Assembly: GCA_030762175.1 (NCBI GenBank)
Contig: CM060834.1
Coordinates: 66,445,501 to 66,509,500 of the forward strand
Direction of reading: 5' to 3'
DNA: 64,000 nt
Source: Metallyticus violacea
Lineage: Eukaryota > Arthropoda > Insecta > Mantodea > Metallyticidae
Shown here piece by piece: positions 23,181-36,300 of this stretch (positions are counted from its first letter, which is position 1; the number at the start of each line of letters is the position of its first letter). A program made the translations under genes and the position numbers. The notes under the pieces were generated by a model that saw only the letters and a program-made list of their open reading frames with translations, ran no database searches and was not told where the DNA came from.

Positions 23181-25159
23181 GACAAGCATATAATGCGCAA
23201 AGAATCTCGAAAAGAAAAAAAATTTTTTTCGAACTTTGGAAACTTCGTTAGAATCACTTTTTTTCCGTTCTTATTAAAGATAACTTGTTCTCTTTCATTA
23301 TACTAGTTTGATAGCCTTAGACAAGCATATTATTCGCAAAGAATCTCGAAAAGAAAAAAATTTTTTTTCCAAGTTTGGAAACTTCGTTAGAATCACTTTT
23401 TTTCCTTTCTTATTTGAGATAACTGGTTCTCTTTCATTATACTAGTTTGATAGCCTCAGACAAGCATATTATGCGCAAAGAATCTCGAAAAGAAAAAAAT
23501 TTTTTTTCGAAGTTTGGAAACTTCGTTAGAATCACTGTTTTTCCGTTCTTATTTGAGATAACTTGTTCTCTTTCATTATACTAGTTTGATAGCCTTAGAC
23601 AAGCATATTATGCGCAAAGAATGTCGAAAAGAAAAAATTTTTTTTTCGAAGTTTGGAAACTTCGTTAGAATCACTTTTTTTCCGTTCTTATTTGAGATAA
23701 CTGGTTCTCTTTCATTATACTAGTTTGATAGCCTCAGAAAAGCATATTATGCGCAAAGAATCTCGAAAAGAAAAAAATTTTTTTTCGAAGATTGGAAACC
23801 TCGTTAGAATCACTTTTTTTCCGTTCTTATTTGAGATAACTGGTTCTCTTTCATTATACTAGTTTGATAGCCTCAGACAAGCATATTATGCGCAAAGAAT
23901 CTCGAAAAGAAAAAAAATTTTTTTCGAAGTTTGGAAACTTCCTTAGAATCACTTTTTTTCCATTCTTATTTGAGATAACTTGTTCTCTTTCATTATACTA
24001 GTTTGATAGCCTTAGACAAGCATATTATGCGCAAAGAATCTCGAAAAGAAAAAAATTTTTTTTCGAAGTTTGGAAACTTCGTTAGAATCACTTTTTTTAC
24101 GTTCTTATTTAAGATAACTTGTTCTCTTTCATTATACTAGTTTGATAGCCTTAGACAAGCATATTATGCGCAAAGAATCTCGAAAAGAAAAAAATTTTTT
24201 TCGAAGTTTGGAAACTTCATTAGAAAATTTTTTTTCCATTCTAATTTGAGATAACTGGTTCTCTTTCATTATACTAGTTTGATAGCCTCAGACAAGCATA
24301 TTATGCGCAAGGAATCTCGAAAAGAAAAAAATTTTTTTTCGAAGTTTGGAAACTTCGTTAGAATCACTTTTTTTCCGTTCTTATTTGAGATAACTGGTTC
24401 TCTTTCATTATACTAGTTTGAGAGCCTCAGAAAAGCATATTATGCGCAAAGAATCTCGAAAAGAAAAAAATTTTTTTTCGAAGATTGGAAAGCTCGTTAG
24501 AATCACTTTTTTTCTGTTCTTATTTGAGATAACTGGTTCTCTTTCATTATACTAGTTTGATAGCCTCAGACAAGCATATTATGCGCAAAGAATCTCGAAA
24601 AGAAAAAAATTTTTTTTCGAAGTTTGGAAACTTCCTTAGAATCACTTTTTTCCATTCTTATTTGAGATAACTTGTTCTCTTTCATTATACTAGTTTGATA
24701 GCCTTAGACAAGCATATTATGCGCAAAGAATCTCGAAAAGAAAAAAATTTTTTTTCGAAGTTTGGAAACTTCGTTAGAATCACTTTTTTTCCGTTCTTAT
24801 TTAAGATAACTTGTTCTCTTTCATTATACTAGTTTGATAGCCTGAGACAAGCATATTATGCGCAAAGAATCTCGAAAAGAAAAAAATTTTTTTTCGAAGT
24901 TTGGAAACTTCGTTAGAATCACTTTTTTTCCGTTCTTATTTGAGATAAATGGTTCTCTTTCATTATACTAGTTTGATAGCCTCAGACAAGCATATTATGC
25001 CCAAAGAATCTCGAAAAGAAAAAAATTTTTTTTCGAAGTTTGGAAACTTCCTTAGAATCACTTTTTTTCCATTCTTATTTGAGATAACTTGTTTTCTTTC
25101 ATTATACTTGTTTGATAGCCTTAGACAAGCATATTATGCGCAAAGAATCTCGAAAAGAA
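23181..25159 (+). repeat. A-type segment embedded between B1 and B2
   Basis: Downstream of 23180 the monomers switch from B-type to the series known from block A: CATATAATGCGC, GAACTTTGG (23231, as at 13926), ATTATTCGC, CACTGTTTTTCC, ACTTCATTAGAAAA (24214, as at 15604) and TGCCCAAAG (24999, as at 16389). The offset to A1 is 9305 at the start and 8610 later, so five monomers are missing in between. This makes a chimeric superrepeat. Confidence 0.75.
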
Positions 25160-28100
25160 AAAAAATTGTTTTCGAAGTTTGGAAACTTCGTTAGAATCAC
25201 TTTTTTTCCTTTCTTATTTAAGATTACTGGTTCTCTTTCATTATACTAGTTTGATAGCCTCAGAAAAGCATATTATGCGCAAAGAATCTCTAAAAGAAAA
25301 ATTTTTTTTTTCGAAGTTTGGAAACTTCGTTAGAATCACTTTTTTCCGTTCTTATTTGAGATAACTGGTTCTCTTTCATTATACTAGTTTGATAGCCTCA
25401 GAAAAGCATAGGTATGCGCAAAGAATTTCGAAAAGAAAAAAATTTTTTTTCGAAGTTTGGAAACTTCGTTAGAATCACTTTTTTTCCATTCTTATTTGAG
25501 ATAACTGGTTCTCTTTCATTATACTTGTTTGATAGCCTCAGACAAGCATATTATGCGCAAAGAATCTCGAAAAGAAAAAATTTTTTTTCGAAGTTTGGAA
25601 AGTTCCTTAGAATCACTTTTTTTCCGTTCTTATTTAAGATTACTGGTTCTCTTTCATTATACTAGTTTGATAGCCTCAGACAAGCATATTATGCGCAAAG
25701 AATCTCGAAAAGAAAAAAATTTTTTTTCGAAGTTTGGAAACTTCGTTAGAATCACTTTTTTTCCGTTCTTATTTGATATAACTATTTCTCTTTCATTATA
25801 CTAGTTTGATAGCCTTAGACAAGCATATTATGCGCAAAGAATCTCGAAAAGAAAAAAAATTTTTTTCGAAGTTTGGATACTTCGTTAGAATCACTTTTTT
25901 TCCGTTCTTATTTGAGATAACTGGTTCTCTTTCATTATACTAGTTTGATAGCCTCAGACAAGCATATTATGCGCAAAGAATCTCGAAAAGAAAAAAAATT
26001 TTTTTCGAAGTTTGGAAACTTCCTTAGAATCACTTTTTTTCCGTTCTTATTTGAGATAACTGGTTCTCTTTCATTATACTACTTGGATAGCCTCAGAAAA
26101 GCATATTATGCGCAAAGAATCTCGAAAAGAAAAATATTTTTTTTCGAAGATTGGAAACCTCGTTAGAATCACTTTTTTTCCGTTCTTATTTGAGATAACT
26201 GGTTGTCTTTCATTATACTAGTTTGATAGCCTCAGACAAGCATATTATGCGCAAAGAATCTCGAAAAGAAAAAAATTTTTTTTCGAAGTTTGGAAACTTC
26301 CTTAGAATCACTTTTTTTCCATTCTTATTTGAGATAACTTGTTCTCTTTCATTATACTTGTTTGATAGCCTTAGACAAGCATATTATGCGCAAAGAATCT
26401 CGAAAAGAAAAAAATTTTTTTTCGAAGTTTGGAAACTTCGTTAGAATCACTTTTTTTCCGTTCTTATTTAAGATTACTGGTTCTCTTTCATTATACTAGT
26501 TTGATAGCCTCAGACAAGCATATTATACGCAAAGAATCTCGAAAAGAAAAAAATTTTTTTTCGAAGTTTTGAAAATTCGTTAGAATCACTTTTTTTCCGT
26601 TCTTATTTGAGATAACTTGTTCTCTTTCATTATACTAGTTTGATAGCCTTAGACAAGCATATTATGCGCAAAGAATCTCGAAAAGAAAAAAAATTTTTTT
26701 CGAAGTTTGGAAACTTCGTTAGAATCACTTTTTTTCCGTTCTTATTTGAGATAACTGGTTCTCTTTCATTATACTAGTTTGATAGCCTCAGAAAAGCATA
26801 TTATGCGCAAAGAATCTCGAAAAGAAAAAAATTTTTTTTCGAAGATTGGAAACCTCGTTAGAATCACTTTTTTTCCGTTCTTATTTGAGATAACTGGTTC
26901 TCTTTCATTATACTAGTTTGATAGCCTCAGACAAGCATATTATGCGCAAAGAATCTCGATAAGAAAAAAATTTTTTTTCGAAGTTTGGAAACTTCCTTAG
27001 AATCACTTTTTTTCCGTTCTTATTTGAGATAACTTGTTCTCTTTCATTATACTAGTTTGATAGCGTTAGACAAGCATATTATGCGCAAAGAATCTCGAAA
27101 AGAAAAAAATTTTTTTTCGAAGTTTGAAAACTTCGTTAGAATCACTTTTTTTCCGTTCTTATTTGAGATAACTGGTTCTCTTTCATTATACTAGTTTGAT
27201 AGCCTCAGAAAAGCATATTATGCGCAAAGAATCTCGAAAAGAAAAAAATTTTTTTTCGAAGTTTGGAAACCTCCTTAGAATCACTTTTTTTCCATTCTTA
27301 TTTGAGATAACTTGTTCTCTTTCATTATACTAGTTTGATAGCCTCAGACAAGCATATTATGCGCAAAGAATCTCGAAAAGAAAAAAATTTTTTTTCGAAG
27401 TTTGGAAACTTCGTTAGAATCACTTTTTTTCCGTTCTTATTTGAGATAACTTGTTCTCTTTCATTATACTTGTTTGATAGCCTTAGACAAGCATATTATG
27501 CGCAAATAATCTCGAAAAGAAAAAAATTTTTTTTCGAAGTTTGGAAACTTCGTTAGAATCACTTTTTTTCCGTTCTTATTTGAGATAACTTGTTCTCTTT
27601 CATTATACTAGTTTGATAGCCTTAGACAAGCATATTATGCTCAAAGAATCTCGAAAAAAAAAAAAAAATTTTTTTCGAAGTTTGGAAACTTCGTTAGAAT
27701 CACTTTTTTTCCGTTCTTATTTAAGATAACTTGTTTCTTTCATTATACTAGTTTGATAGCCTGAGACAAGCATATTATGCGCAAAGAATCTCGAAAAGAA
27801 AAAAATTTTTTTTCGAAGTTTGGAAACTTCGTTAAAATCACTTTTTTTCCGTTCTTATTTGAGATAACTGGTTCTCTTTCATTATACTAGTTTGATAGCC
27901 TCAGACAAGCATATTATGCGCAAAGAATCTCGAAAAGTAAAAAATTTTTTTTCGAAGTTTGGAAACTTCGTTAGAATCACTTTTTTTCCGTTCTTATTTG
28001 AGATAACTTGTTCTCTTTCATTATACTAATTTGATAGCCTCAGACAAGCATATTATGAGCAAAGAATCTCGAAAAGAAAAAAAATTTTTTTCGAAGTTTG

Positions 28101-30905
28101 GAAACTTCGTTAGAATCACTTTTTTTCCGTTCTTATTTAAGATTACTGGTTCTCTTTCATTATACTAGTTTGATAGCCTCAGACAAGCATATTATGCGCA
28201 AAGAATCTCGAAAAGAAAAAATTTTTTTTTCGAAGTTTGGAAACTTCCTTAGAATCACTTTTTTTCCATTCTTATTTGAGATTACTGTTTCTCTTTCATT
28301 ATACTAGTTTGATAGCCTCAGAACAGCATATTATGCGCAAAGAATCTCGAAAAGAAAAAAATTTTTTTTCCAAGTTAGGAAACTTCCTTAGAATCACTTT
28401 TTTTCCATTCTTATTTGAGATAACTTGTTCTCTTTCATTATACTTGTTTGATAGCCTGAGACAAGCATATTATGCGCAAAGAATCTCGAAAAGAAAAAAA
28501 TTTTTTTTCGAAGTTTGGAAACTTCGTTAGAATCACTTTTTTTCCGTTCTTATTTGAGATAACTTGTTCTCTTTCATTATACTAGTTTGATAGCCTTAGA
28601 CAAGCATATTATGCGCAAAGAATCTCGAAAAGAAAAAAATTTTTTTTCGAAGTTTGGAAACTTCGTTAGAATCAATTTTTTTCCGTTCTTATTTGAGATA
28701 ACTGGTTCTCATTCATTATACTAGTTTGATAGCCTCAGAAAAGCATATTATGCGCAAAGAATCTCGAAAAGAAAAAAATTTTTTTTCGAAGATTGGAAAC
28801 CTCGTTAGAATCACTTTTTTTCCGTTCTTATTTGAGATAACTGGTTCTCTTTCATTATACTAGTTTGATAGCCTCAGACAAGCATATTATGCGCAAAGAA
28901 TCTCGAAAAGAAAAAAAAAATTTTTCGAAGTTTGGAAACTTCCTTAGAATCACTTTTTTTCCATTCTTATTTGAGATAACTTGTTCTCTTTCATTATACT
29001 AGTTTGATAGCCTTAGACAAGCATATTATGCGCAAAGAATCTCGAAAAGAAAAAAAATTTTTTTCGAAGTTTGGAAACTTCGTTAGAATCACTTTTTTCC
29101 GTTCTTATTTAAGATAATTTGTTCTCTTTCATTATACTAGTTTGATAGCCTTAGACAAGCATATTATGCGCAAAGAATCTCGAAAAGAAAAAAATTTTTT
29201 TTCGAAGTTTGGAAACTTCGTTAGAATCACTTTTTTTCCGTTCTTATTTGAGATAACTGGTTCTCTTTCATTATACTAGTTTGAGAGCCTCAGAAAAGCA
29301 TATTATGCGCAAAGAATCTCGAAAAGAAAAAAATTTTTTTTCGAAGATTGGAAACCTCGTTAGAATCACTTTTTTTCCGTTCTTATTTGAGATAACTGGT
29401 TCTCTTTCACTATACTAGTTTGATAGCCTCAGACAAGCATATTATGCGCAAAGAATCTCGAAAAGAAAAAAATTTTTTTTCGAAGTTTGGAAACTTCCTT
29501 AGAATCACTTTTTATCCATTCTTATTTGAGATAACTTGTTCTCTTTCATTATACTAGTTTGATAGCCTTAGACAAGCATATTATGCGCAAAGAATCTCGA
29601 AAAGAAAAAAATTTTTTTTCGAAGTTTGGAAACTTCGTTAGAATCACTTTTTTTCCGTTCTTATTTAAGATAACTTATTCTCTTTCATTATACTAGTTTG
29701 ATAGCCTGAGACAAGCATATTATGCGCAAAGAATCTCGAAAAGAAAAAAAATTTTTTTCGAAGTTTGGAAACTTCGTTAGAATCACTTTTTTTCCGTTCT
29801 TATTTAAGATAACTTGTTCTCTTTCATTATACTAGTTTGATAGCCTGAGACAAGCATATTATGCGCAAAGAATCTCGAAAAGAAAAAAATTTTTTTTCGA
29901 AGTTTGGAAACTTCGTTAGAATCACTTTTTTTCCGTTCTTATTTAAGATTACTGGTTCTCTTTCATTATACTAATTTGATAGCCTCAGAAAAGCATATTA
30001 TGCGCAAAGAATCTCGAAAAGAAAAAAATTTTTTTTCGAAGTTTGGAAACTTCGTTAGAATCACTTTTTTCCGTTCTTATTTAAGATAACTTGTTATCTT
30101 TCATTATACTAGTTTGATAGCCTTAGACAAGCATATTATGCGCAAAGAATCTCGAAAAGAAAAAATTTTTTTTTCGAAGTTTGGAAACTTCGTTAGAATC
30201 ACTTTTTTTCCGTTCTTATTTTGAGATAACTGGTTCTCTTTCATTATACTGGTTTGATAGCCTCAAACAAGCATATTATGCGCAAAGAATCTCGAAAAGA
30301 AAAAAATTTTTTTTCGAAGTTTGGAAACTTCGTTAGAATCATTTTTTTTCCGTTCTTATTTGAGATAACTGGTTCTCTTTCATTATACTAGTTTGAGAGC
30401 CTCAGAAAAGCATATTATGCGCAAAGAATCTCGAAAAGAAAAAAATTTTTTTTCGAAGATTGGAAAGCTCGTTAGAATCACTTTTTTTTCCGTTCTTATT
30501 TGAGATAACTGGTTCTCTTTCATTATACTAGTTTGATAGCCTCAGACAAGCATATTATGCGCAAAGAATCTCGAAAAGAAAAAAATTTTTTTTCGAAGTT
30601 TGGAAACTTCCTTAGAATCACTTTTTATCCATTCTTATTTGAGATAACTTGTTCTCTTTCATTATACTAGTTTGATAGCCTTAGACAAGCATATAATGCG
30701 CAAAGAATCTCGAAAAGAAAAAAATTTTTTTTCGAAGTTTGGAAACTTCCTTAGAATCACTTTTTTTCCATTCTTATTTGAGATAACTTGTTCTCTTTCA
30801 TTATACTTGTTTGATAGCCTTAGACAAGCATATTATGCGCAAAGAATCTCGAAAAGAAAAAAATTTTTTTTCGAAGTTTGGAAACTTCGTTAGAATCACT
30901 TTTTT
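25160..30905 (+). repeat. Superrepeat B, copy B2
   Basis: Markers include AAATTGTTTTCG (near 25167), CATAGGTATG (near 25409), CTCGATAAG (26956), AAAAGTAAAAAA (near 27936), ATGCTCAAAG (near 27639), CAAGTTAGG and ATCAATTTTT (28671). The partner in B3 lies at offset 8201, then 8340, 8338, 8199 and finally 8615. B2 lacks one monomer found in B1 and B3: the CGTTGTTATTT monomer at 19001-19139 and 34146-34284. That monomer explains the 139-bp step from 8201 to 8340. Confidence 0.85.
30245..30905 (+). repeat. 17-monomer spaced duplicate, copy 1 (2363-bp period)
   Basis: Starts at the ACTGGTTTGATAGCCTCAAAC monomer and runs through GGAAAGCTCG, eight T then CCG, TTTATCC and CATATAATG monomers. The same run is at 32608-33268 (offset 2363) and at about 38860-39520 (offset 8615). 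Confidence 0.8.
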
Positions 30906-32607
30906 TCCGTTCTTATTTGAGATAACTGGTCCTCTTTCATTATACTAGTTTGATAGCCTCAGACAAGCATATTATGCGCAAAGAATCTCGAAAAGAAAAA
31001 AAATTTTTTTCGAAGTTTGGAAACTTCCTTAGAATCACTTTTTTTCCGTTCTTATTTGAGATAACTGGTTCTCTTTCATTATACTACTTTGATAGCCTCA
31101 GAAAAGCATATTATGCGCAAAGAATCTCGAAAAGAAAAATATTTTTTTTCGAAGATTGGAAACCTCGTTAGAATCACTTTTTTTCCGTTCTTATTTGAGA
31201 TAACTGGTTCTCTTTCATTATACTAGTTTGATAGCCTCAGACAAGCATATTATGCGCAAAGAATCTCGAAAAGAAAAAAATTTTTTTTCGAAGTTTGGAA
31301 ACTTCCTTAGAATCACTTTTTTTCCATTCTTATTTGAGATAACTTGTTCTCTTTCATTATACTTGTTTGATAGCCTTAGACAAGCATATTATGCGCAAAG
31401 AATCTCGAAAAGAAAAAAATTTTTTTTCGAAGTTTGGAAACTTCGTTAGAATCACTTTTTTTCCGTTCTTATTTAAGATTACTGGTTCTCTTTCATTATA
31501 CTAGTTTGATAGCCTCAGACAAGCATATTATACGCAAAGAATCTCGAAAAGAAAAAAATTTTTTTTCGAAGTTTTGAAAATTCGTTAGAATCACTTTTTT
31601 TCCGTTCTTATTTGAGATAACTTGTTCTCTTTCATTATACTAGTTTGATAGCCTTAGACAAGCATATTATGCGCAAAGAATCTCGAAAAGAAAAAAAATT
31701 TTTTTCGAAGTTTGGAAACTTCGTTAGAATCACTTTTTTTCCGTTCTTATTTGAGATAACTGGTTCTCTTTCATTATACTAGTTTGATAGCCTCAGAAAA
31801 GCATATTATGCGCAAAGAATCTCGAAAAGAAAAAAATTTTTTTTCGAAGATTGGAAACCTCGTTAGAATCACTTTTTTTCCGTTCTTATTTGAGATAACT
31901 GGTTCTCTTTCATTATACTAGTTTGATAGCCTCAGACAAGCATATTATGCGCAAAGAATCTCGATAAGAAAAAAATTTTTTTTCGAAGTTTGGAAACTTC
32001 CTTAGAATCACTTTTTTTCCGTTCTTATTTGAGATAACTTGTTCTCTTTCATTATACTAGTTTGATAGCGTTAGACAAGCATATTATGCGCAAAGAATCT
32101 CGAAAAGAAAAAAATTTTTTTTCGAAGTTTGAAAACTTCGTTAGAATCACTTTTTTTCCGTTCTTATTTGAGATAACTGGTTCTCTTTCATTATACTAGT
32201 TTGATAGCCTCAGAAAAGCATATTATGCGCAAAGAATCTCGAAAAGAAAAAAATTTTTTTTCGAAGTTTGGAAACCTCCTTAGAATCACTTTTTTTCCAT
32301 TCTTATTTGAGATAACTTGTTCTCTTTCATTATACTAGTTTGATAGCCTCAGACAAGCATATTATGCGCAAAGAATCTCGAAAAGAAAAAATTTTTTTTC
32401 GAAGTTTGGAAACTTCGTTAGAATCACTTTTTTTCCGTTCTTATTTGAGATAACTTGTTCTCTTTCATTATACTTGTTTGATAGCCTTAGACAAGCATAT
32501 TATGCGCAAATAATCTCGAAAAGAAAAAAATTTTTTTTCGAAGTTTGGAAACTTCGTTAGAATCACTTTTTTTCCGTTCTTATTTGAGATAACTTGTTCT
32601 CTTTCAT
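30906..32607 (+). repeat. Partial recopy of the B core inside B2
   Basis: Twelve or so monomers repeat the start of the B superrepeat, with CTCGATAAG at 31961, TAGCGTTAGAC near 32069 and CGCAAATAATC near 32511. They sit 5005 bp after the same markers in B2 and 3335 bp before those in B3. The segment is flanked on both sides by the 2363-bp-spaced duplicates, so it looks like the inner part of one unequal-exchange product. Confidence 0.8.
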
Positions 32608-33268
32608 TATACTGGTTTGATAGCCTCAAACAAGCATATTATGCGCAAAGAATCTCGAAAAGAAAAAAATTTTTTTTCGAAGTTTGGAAACTTCGTTAGA
32701 ATCACTTTTTTTCCGTTCTTATTTGAGATAACTGGTTCTCTTTCATTATACTAGTTTGAGAGCCTCAGAAAAGCATATTATGCGCAAAGAATCTCGAAAA
32801 GAAAAAAATTTTTTTTCGAAGATTGGAAAGCTCGTTAGAATCACTTTTTTTTCCGTTCTTATTTGAGATAACTGGTTCTCTTTCATTATACTAGTTTGAT
32901 AGCCTCAGACAAGCATATTATGCGCAAAGAATCTCGAAAAGAAAAAAATTTTTTTTCGAAGTTTGGAAACTTCCTTAGAATCACTTTTTATCCATTCTTA
33001 TTTGAGATAACTTGTTCTCTTTCATTATACTAGTTTGATAGCCTTAGACAAGCATATAATGCGCAAAGAATCTCGAAAAGAAAAAAATTTTTTTTCGAAG
33101 TTTGGAAACTTCCTTAGAATCACTTTTTTTCCATTCTTATTTGAGATAACTTGTTCTCTTTCATTATACTTGTTTGATAGCCTTAGACAAGCATATTATG
33201 CGCAAAGAATCTCGAAAAGAAAAAAATTTTTTTTCGAAGTTTGGAAACTTCGTTAGAATCACTTTTTT
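32608..33268 (+). repeat. 17-monomer spaced duplicate, copy 2 (2363-bp period)
   Basis: Same monomer run as 30245-30905. To the right it diverges (AAGATTACTGG here against GAGATAACTGG there) and leads into the start of B3. Confidence 0.8.
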
Positions 33269-33359
33269 TCCGTTCTTATTTAAGATTACTGGTTCTCTTT
33301 CATTATACTAGTTTGATAGCCTCAGACAAGCATATTATGCGCAAAGAATCTCGAAAAGA
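33269..33359 (+). repeat. Short monomer joint before B3
   Basis: Ordinary CAGACAAG monomer sequence joining the nested duplicate to B3. Nothing distinctive is seen. Confidence 0.7.
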
Positions 33360-36300
33360 AAAAAAATTGTTTTCGAAGTTTGGAAACTTCGTTAGAATCA
33401 CTTTTTTTCCTTTCTTATTTAAGATTACTGGTTCTCTTTCATTATACTAGTTTGATAGCATCAGAAAAGCATATTATGCGTAAAGAATCTCTAAAAGAAA
33501 AATTTTTTTTTTCGAAGTTTGGAAACTTCGTTAGAATCACTTTTTTCCGTTCTTATTTGAGATAACTGGTTCTCTTTCATTATACTAGTTTGATAGCCTC
33601 AGAAAAGCATAGGTATGCGCAAAGAATTTCGAAAAGAAAAAAATTTTTTTTCGAAGTTTGGAAACTTCGTTAGAATCACTTTTTTTCCATTCTTATTTGA
33701 GATAACTGGTTCTCTTTCATTATACTAGTTTGATAGCCTCAGACAAGCATATTATGCGCAAAGAATCTCGAAAAGAAAAAATTTTTTTTCGAAGTTTGGA
33801 AAGTTCCTTAGAATCACTTTTTTTCCGTTCTTATTTAAGATTACTGGTTCTCTTTCATTATACTAGTTTGATAGCCTCAGACAAGCATATTATGCGCAAA
33901 GAATCTCGAAAAGAAAAAAATTTTTTTTCGAAGTTTGGAAACTTCGTTAGAATCACTTTTTTTCCGTTCTTATTTGATATAACTATTTCTCTTTCATTAT
34001 ACTAGTTTGATAGCCTTAGACAAGCATATTATGCGCAAAGAATCTCGAAAAGAAAAAAAATTTTTTTCGAAGTTTGGATACTTCGTTAGAATCACTTTTT
34101 TTCCGTTCTTATTTGAGATAACTGGTTCTCTTTCATTATACTAGTTTGATAGCCTCAGAAAAGCATATTATGCGCAAAGAATTTCGAAAAGAAAAAAAAT
34201 TTTTTTCGAAGATTGGAAACCTCGTTAGAATCACTTTTTTTCCGTTGTTATTTGAGATAACTGGTTCTCTTTCATTATACTAGTTTGATAGCCTCAGACA
34301 AGCATATTATGCGCAAAGAATCTCGAAAAGAAAAAAAAATTTTTTCGAAGTTTGGAAACTTCCTTAGAATCACTTTTTTTCCGTTCTTATTTGAGATAAC
34401 TGGTTCTCTTTCATTATACTACTTTGATAGCCTCAGAAAAGCATATTATGCGCAAAGAATCTCGAAAAGAAAAATATTTTTTTTCGAAGATTGGAAACCT
34501 CGTTAGAATCACTTTTTTTCCGTTCTTATTTGAGATAACTGGTTCTCTTTCATTATACTAGTTTGATAGCCTCAGACAAGCATATTATGCGCAAAGAATC
34601 TCGAAAAGAAAAAAATTTTTTTTCGAAGTTTGGAAACTTCCTTAGAATCACTTTTTTTCCATTCTTATTTGAGATAACTTGTTCTCTTTCATTATACTTG
34701 TTTGATAGCCTTAGACAAGCATATTATGCGCAAAGAATCTCGAAAAGAAAAAAATTTTTTTTCGAAGTTTGGAAACTTCGTTAGAATCACTTTTTTTCCG
34801 TTCTTATTTAAGATTACTGGTTCTCTTTCATTATACTAGTTTGATAGCCTCAGACAAGCATATTATACGCAAAGAATCTCGAAAAGAAAAAAATTTTTTT
34901 TCGAAGTTTTGAAAATTCGTTAGAATCACTTTTTTTCCGTTCTTATTTGAGATAACTTGTTCTCTTTCATTATACTAGTTTGATAGCCTTAGACAAGCAT
35001 ATTATGCGCAAAGAATCTCGAAAAGAAAAAAAATTTTTTTCGAAGTTTGGAAACTTCGTTAGAATCACTTTTTTTCCGTTCTTATTTGAGATAACTGGTT
35101 CTCTTTCATTATACTAGTTTGATAGCCTCAGAAAAGCATATTATGCGCAAAGAATCTCGAAAAGAAAAAAATTTTTTTTCGAAGATTGGAAACCTCGTTA
35201 GAATCACTTTTTTTCCGTTCTTATTTGAGATAACTGGTTCTCTTTCATTATACTAGTTTGATAGCCTCAGACAAGCATATTATGCGCAAAGAATCTCGAT
35301 AAGAAAAAAATTTTTTTTCGAAGTTTGGAAACTTCCTTAGAATCACTTTTTTTCCGTTCTTATTTGAGATAACTTGTTCTCTTTCATTATACTAGTTTGA
35401 TAGCGTTAGACAAGCATATTATGCGCAAAGAATCTCGAAAAGAAAAAAATTTTTTTTCGAAGTTTGAAAACTTCGTTAGAATCACTTTTTTTCCGTTCTT
35501 ATTTGAGATAACTGGTTCTCTTTCATTATACTAGTTTGATAGCCTCAGAAAAGCATATTATGCGCAAAGAATCTCGAAAAGAAAAAAATATTTTTCGAAG
35601 TTTGGAAACCTCCTTAGAATCACTTTTTTTCCATTCTTATTTGAGATAACTTGTTCTCTTTCATTATACTAGTTTGATAGCCTCAGACAAGCATATTATG
35701 CGCAAAGAATCTCGAAAAGAAAAAATTTTTTTTCGAAGTTTGGAAACTTCGTTAGAATCACTTTTTTTCCGTTCTTATTTGAGATAACTTGTTCTCTTTC
35801 ATTATACTTGTTTGATAGCCTTAGACAAGCATATTATGCGCAAATAATCTCGAAAAGAAAAAAATTTTTTTTCGAAGTTTGGAAACTTCGTTAGAATCAC
35901 TTTTTTTCCGTTCTTATTTGAGATAACTTGTTCTCTTTCATTATACTAGTTTGATAGCCTTAGACAAGCATATTATGCTCAAAGAATCTCGAAAAAAAAA
36001 AAAAAATTTTTTCGAAGTTTGGAAACTTCGTTAGAATCACTTTTTTTCCGTTCTTATTTAAGATAACTTGTTCTCTTTCATTATACTAGTTTGATAGCCT
36101 GAGACAAGCATATTATGCGCATAGAATCTCGAAAAGAAAAAAATTTTTTTTCGAAGTTTGGAAACTTCGTTAAAATCACTTTTTTTCCGTTCTTATTTGA
36201 GATAACTGGTTCTCTTTCATTATACTAGTTTGATAGCCTCAGACAAGCATATTATGCGCAAAGAATCTCGAAAAGTAAAAAATTTTTTTTCGAAGTTTGG

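Noticed and set aside
27636..27680. Long A run (AAAAAAAAAAAAAA) as a poly(A) tail of a retroposed copy
   Set aside because: It is the normal A/T run where the G of AAAAGAAAA has changed to A. The same form in B3 near 35990-36005 shows it is an inherited point variant.
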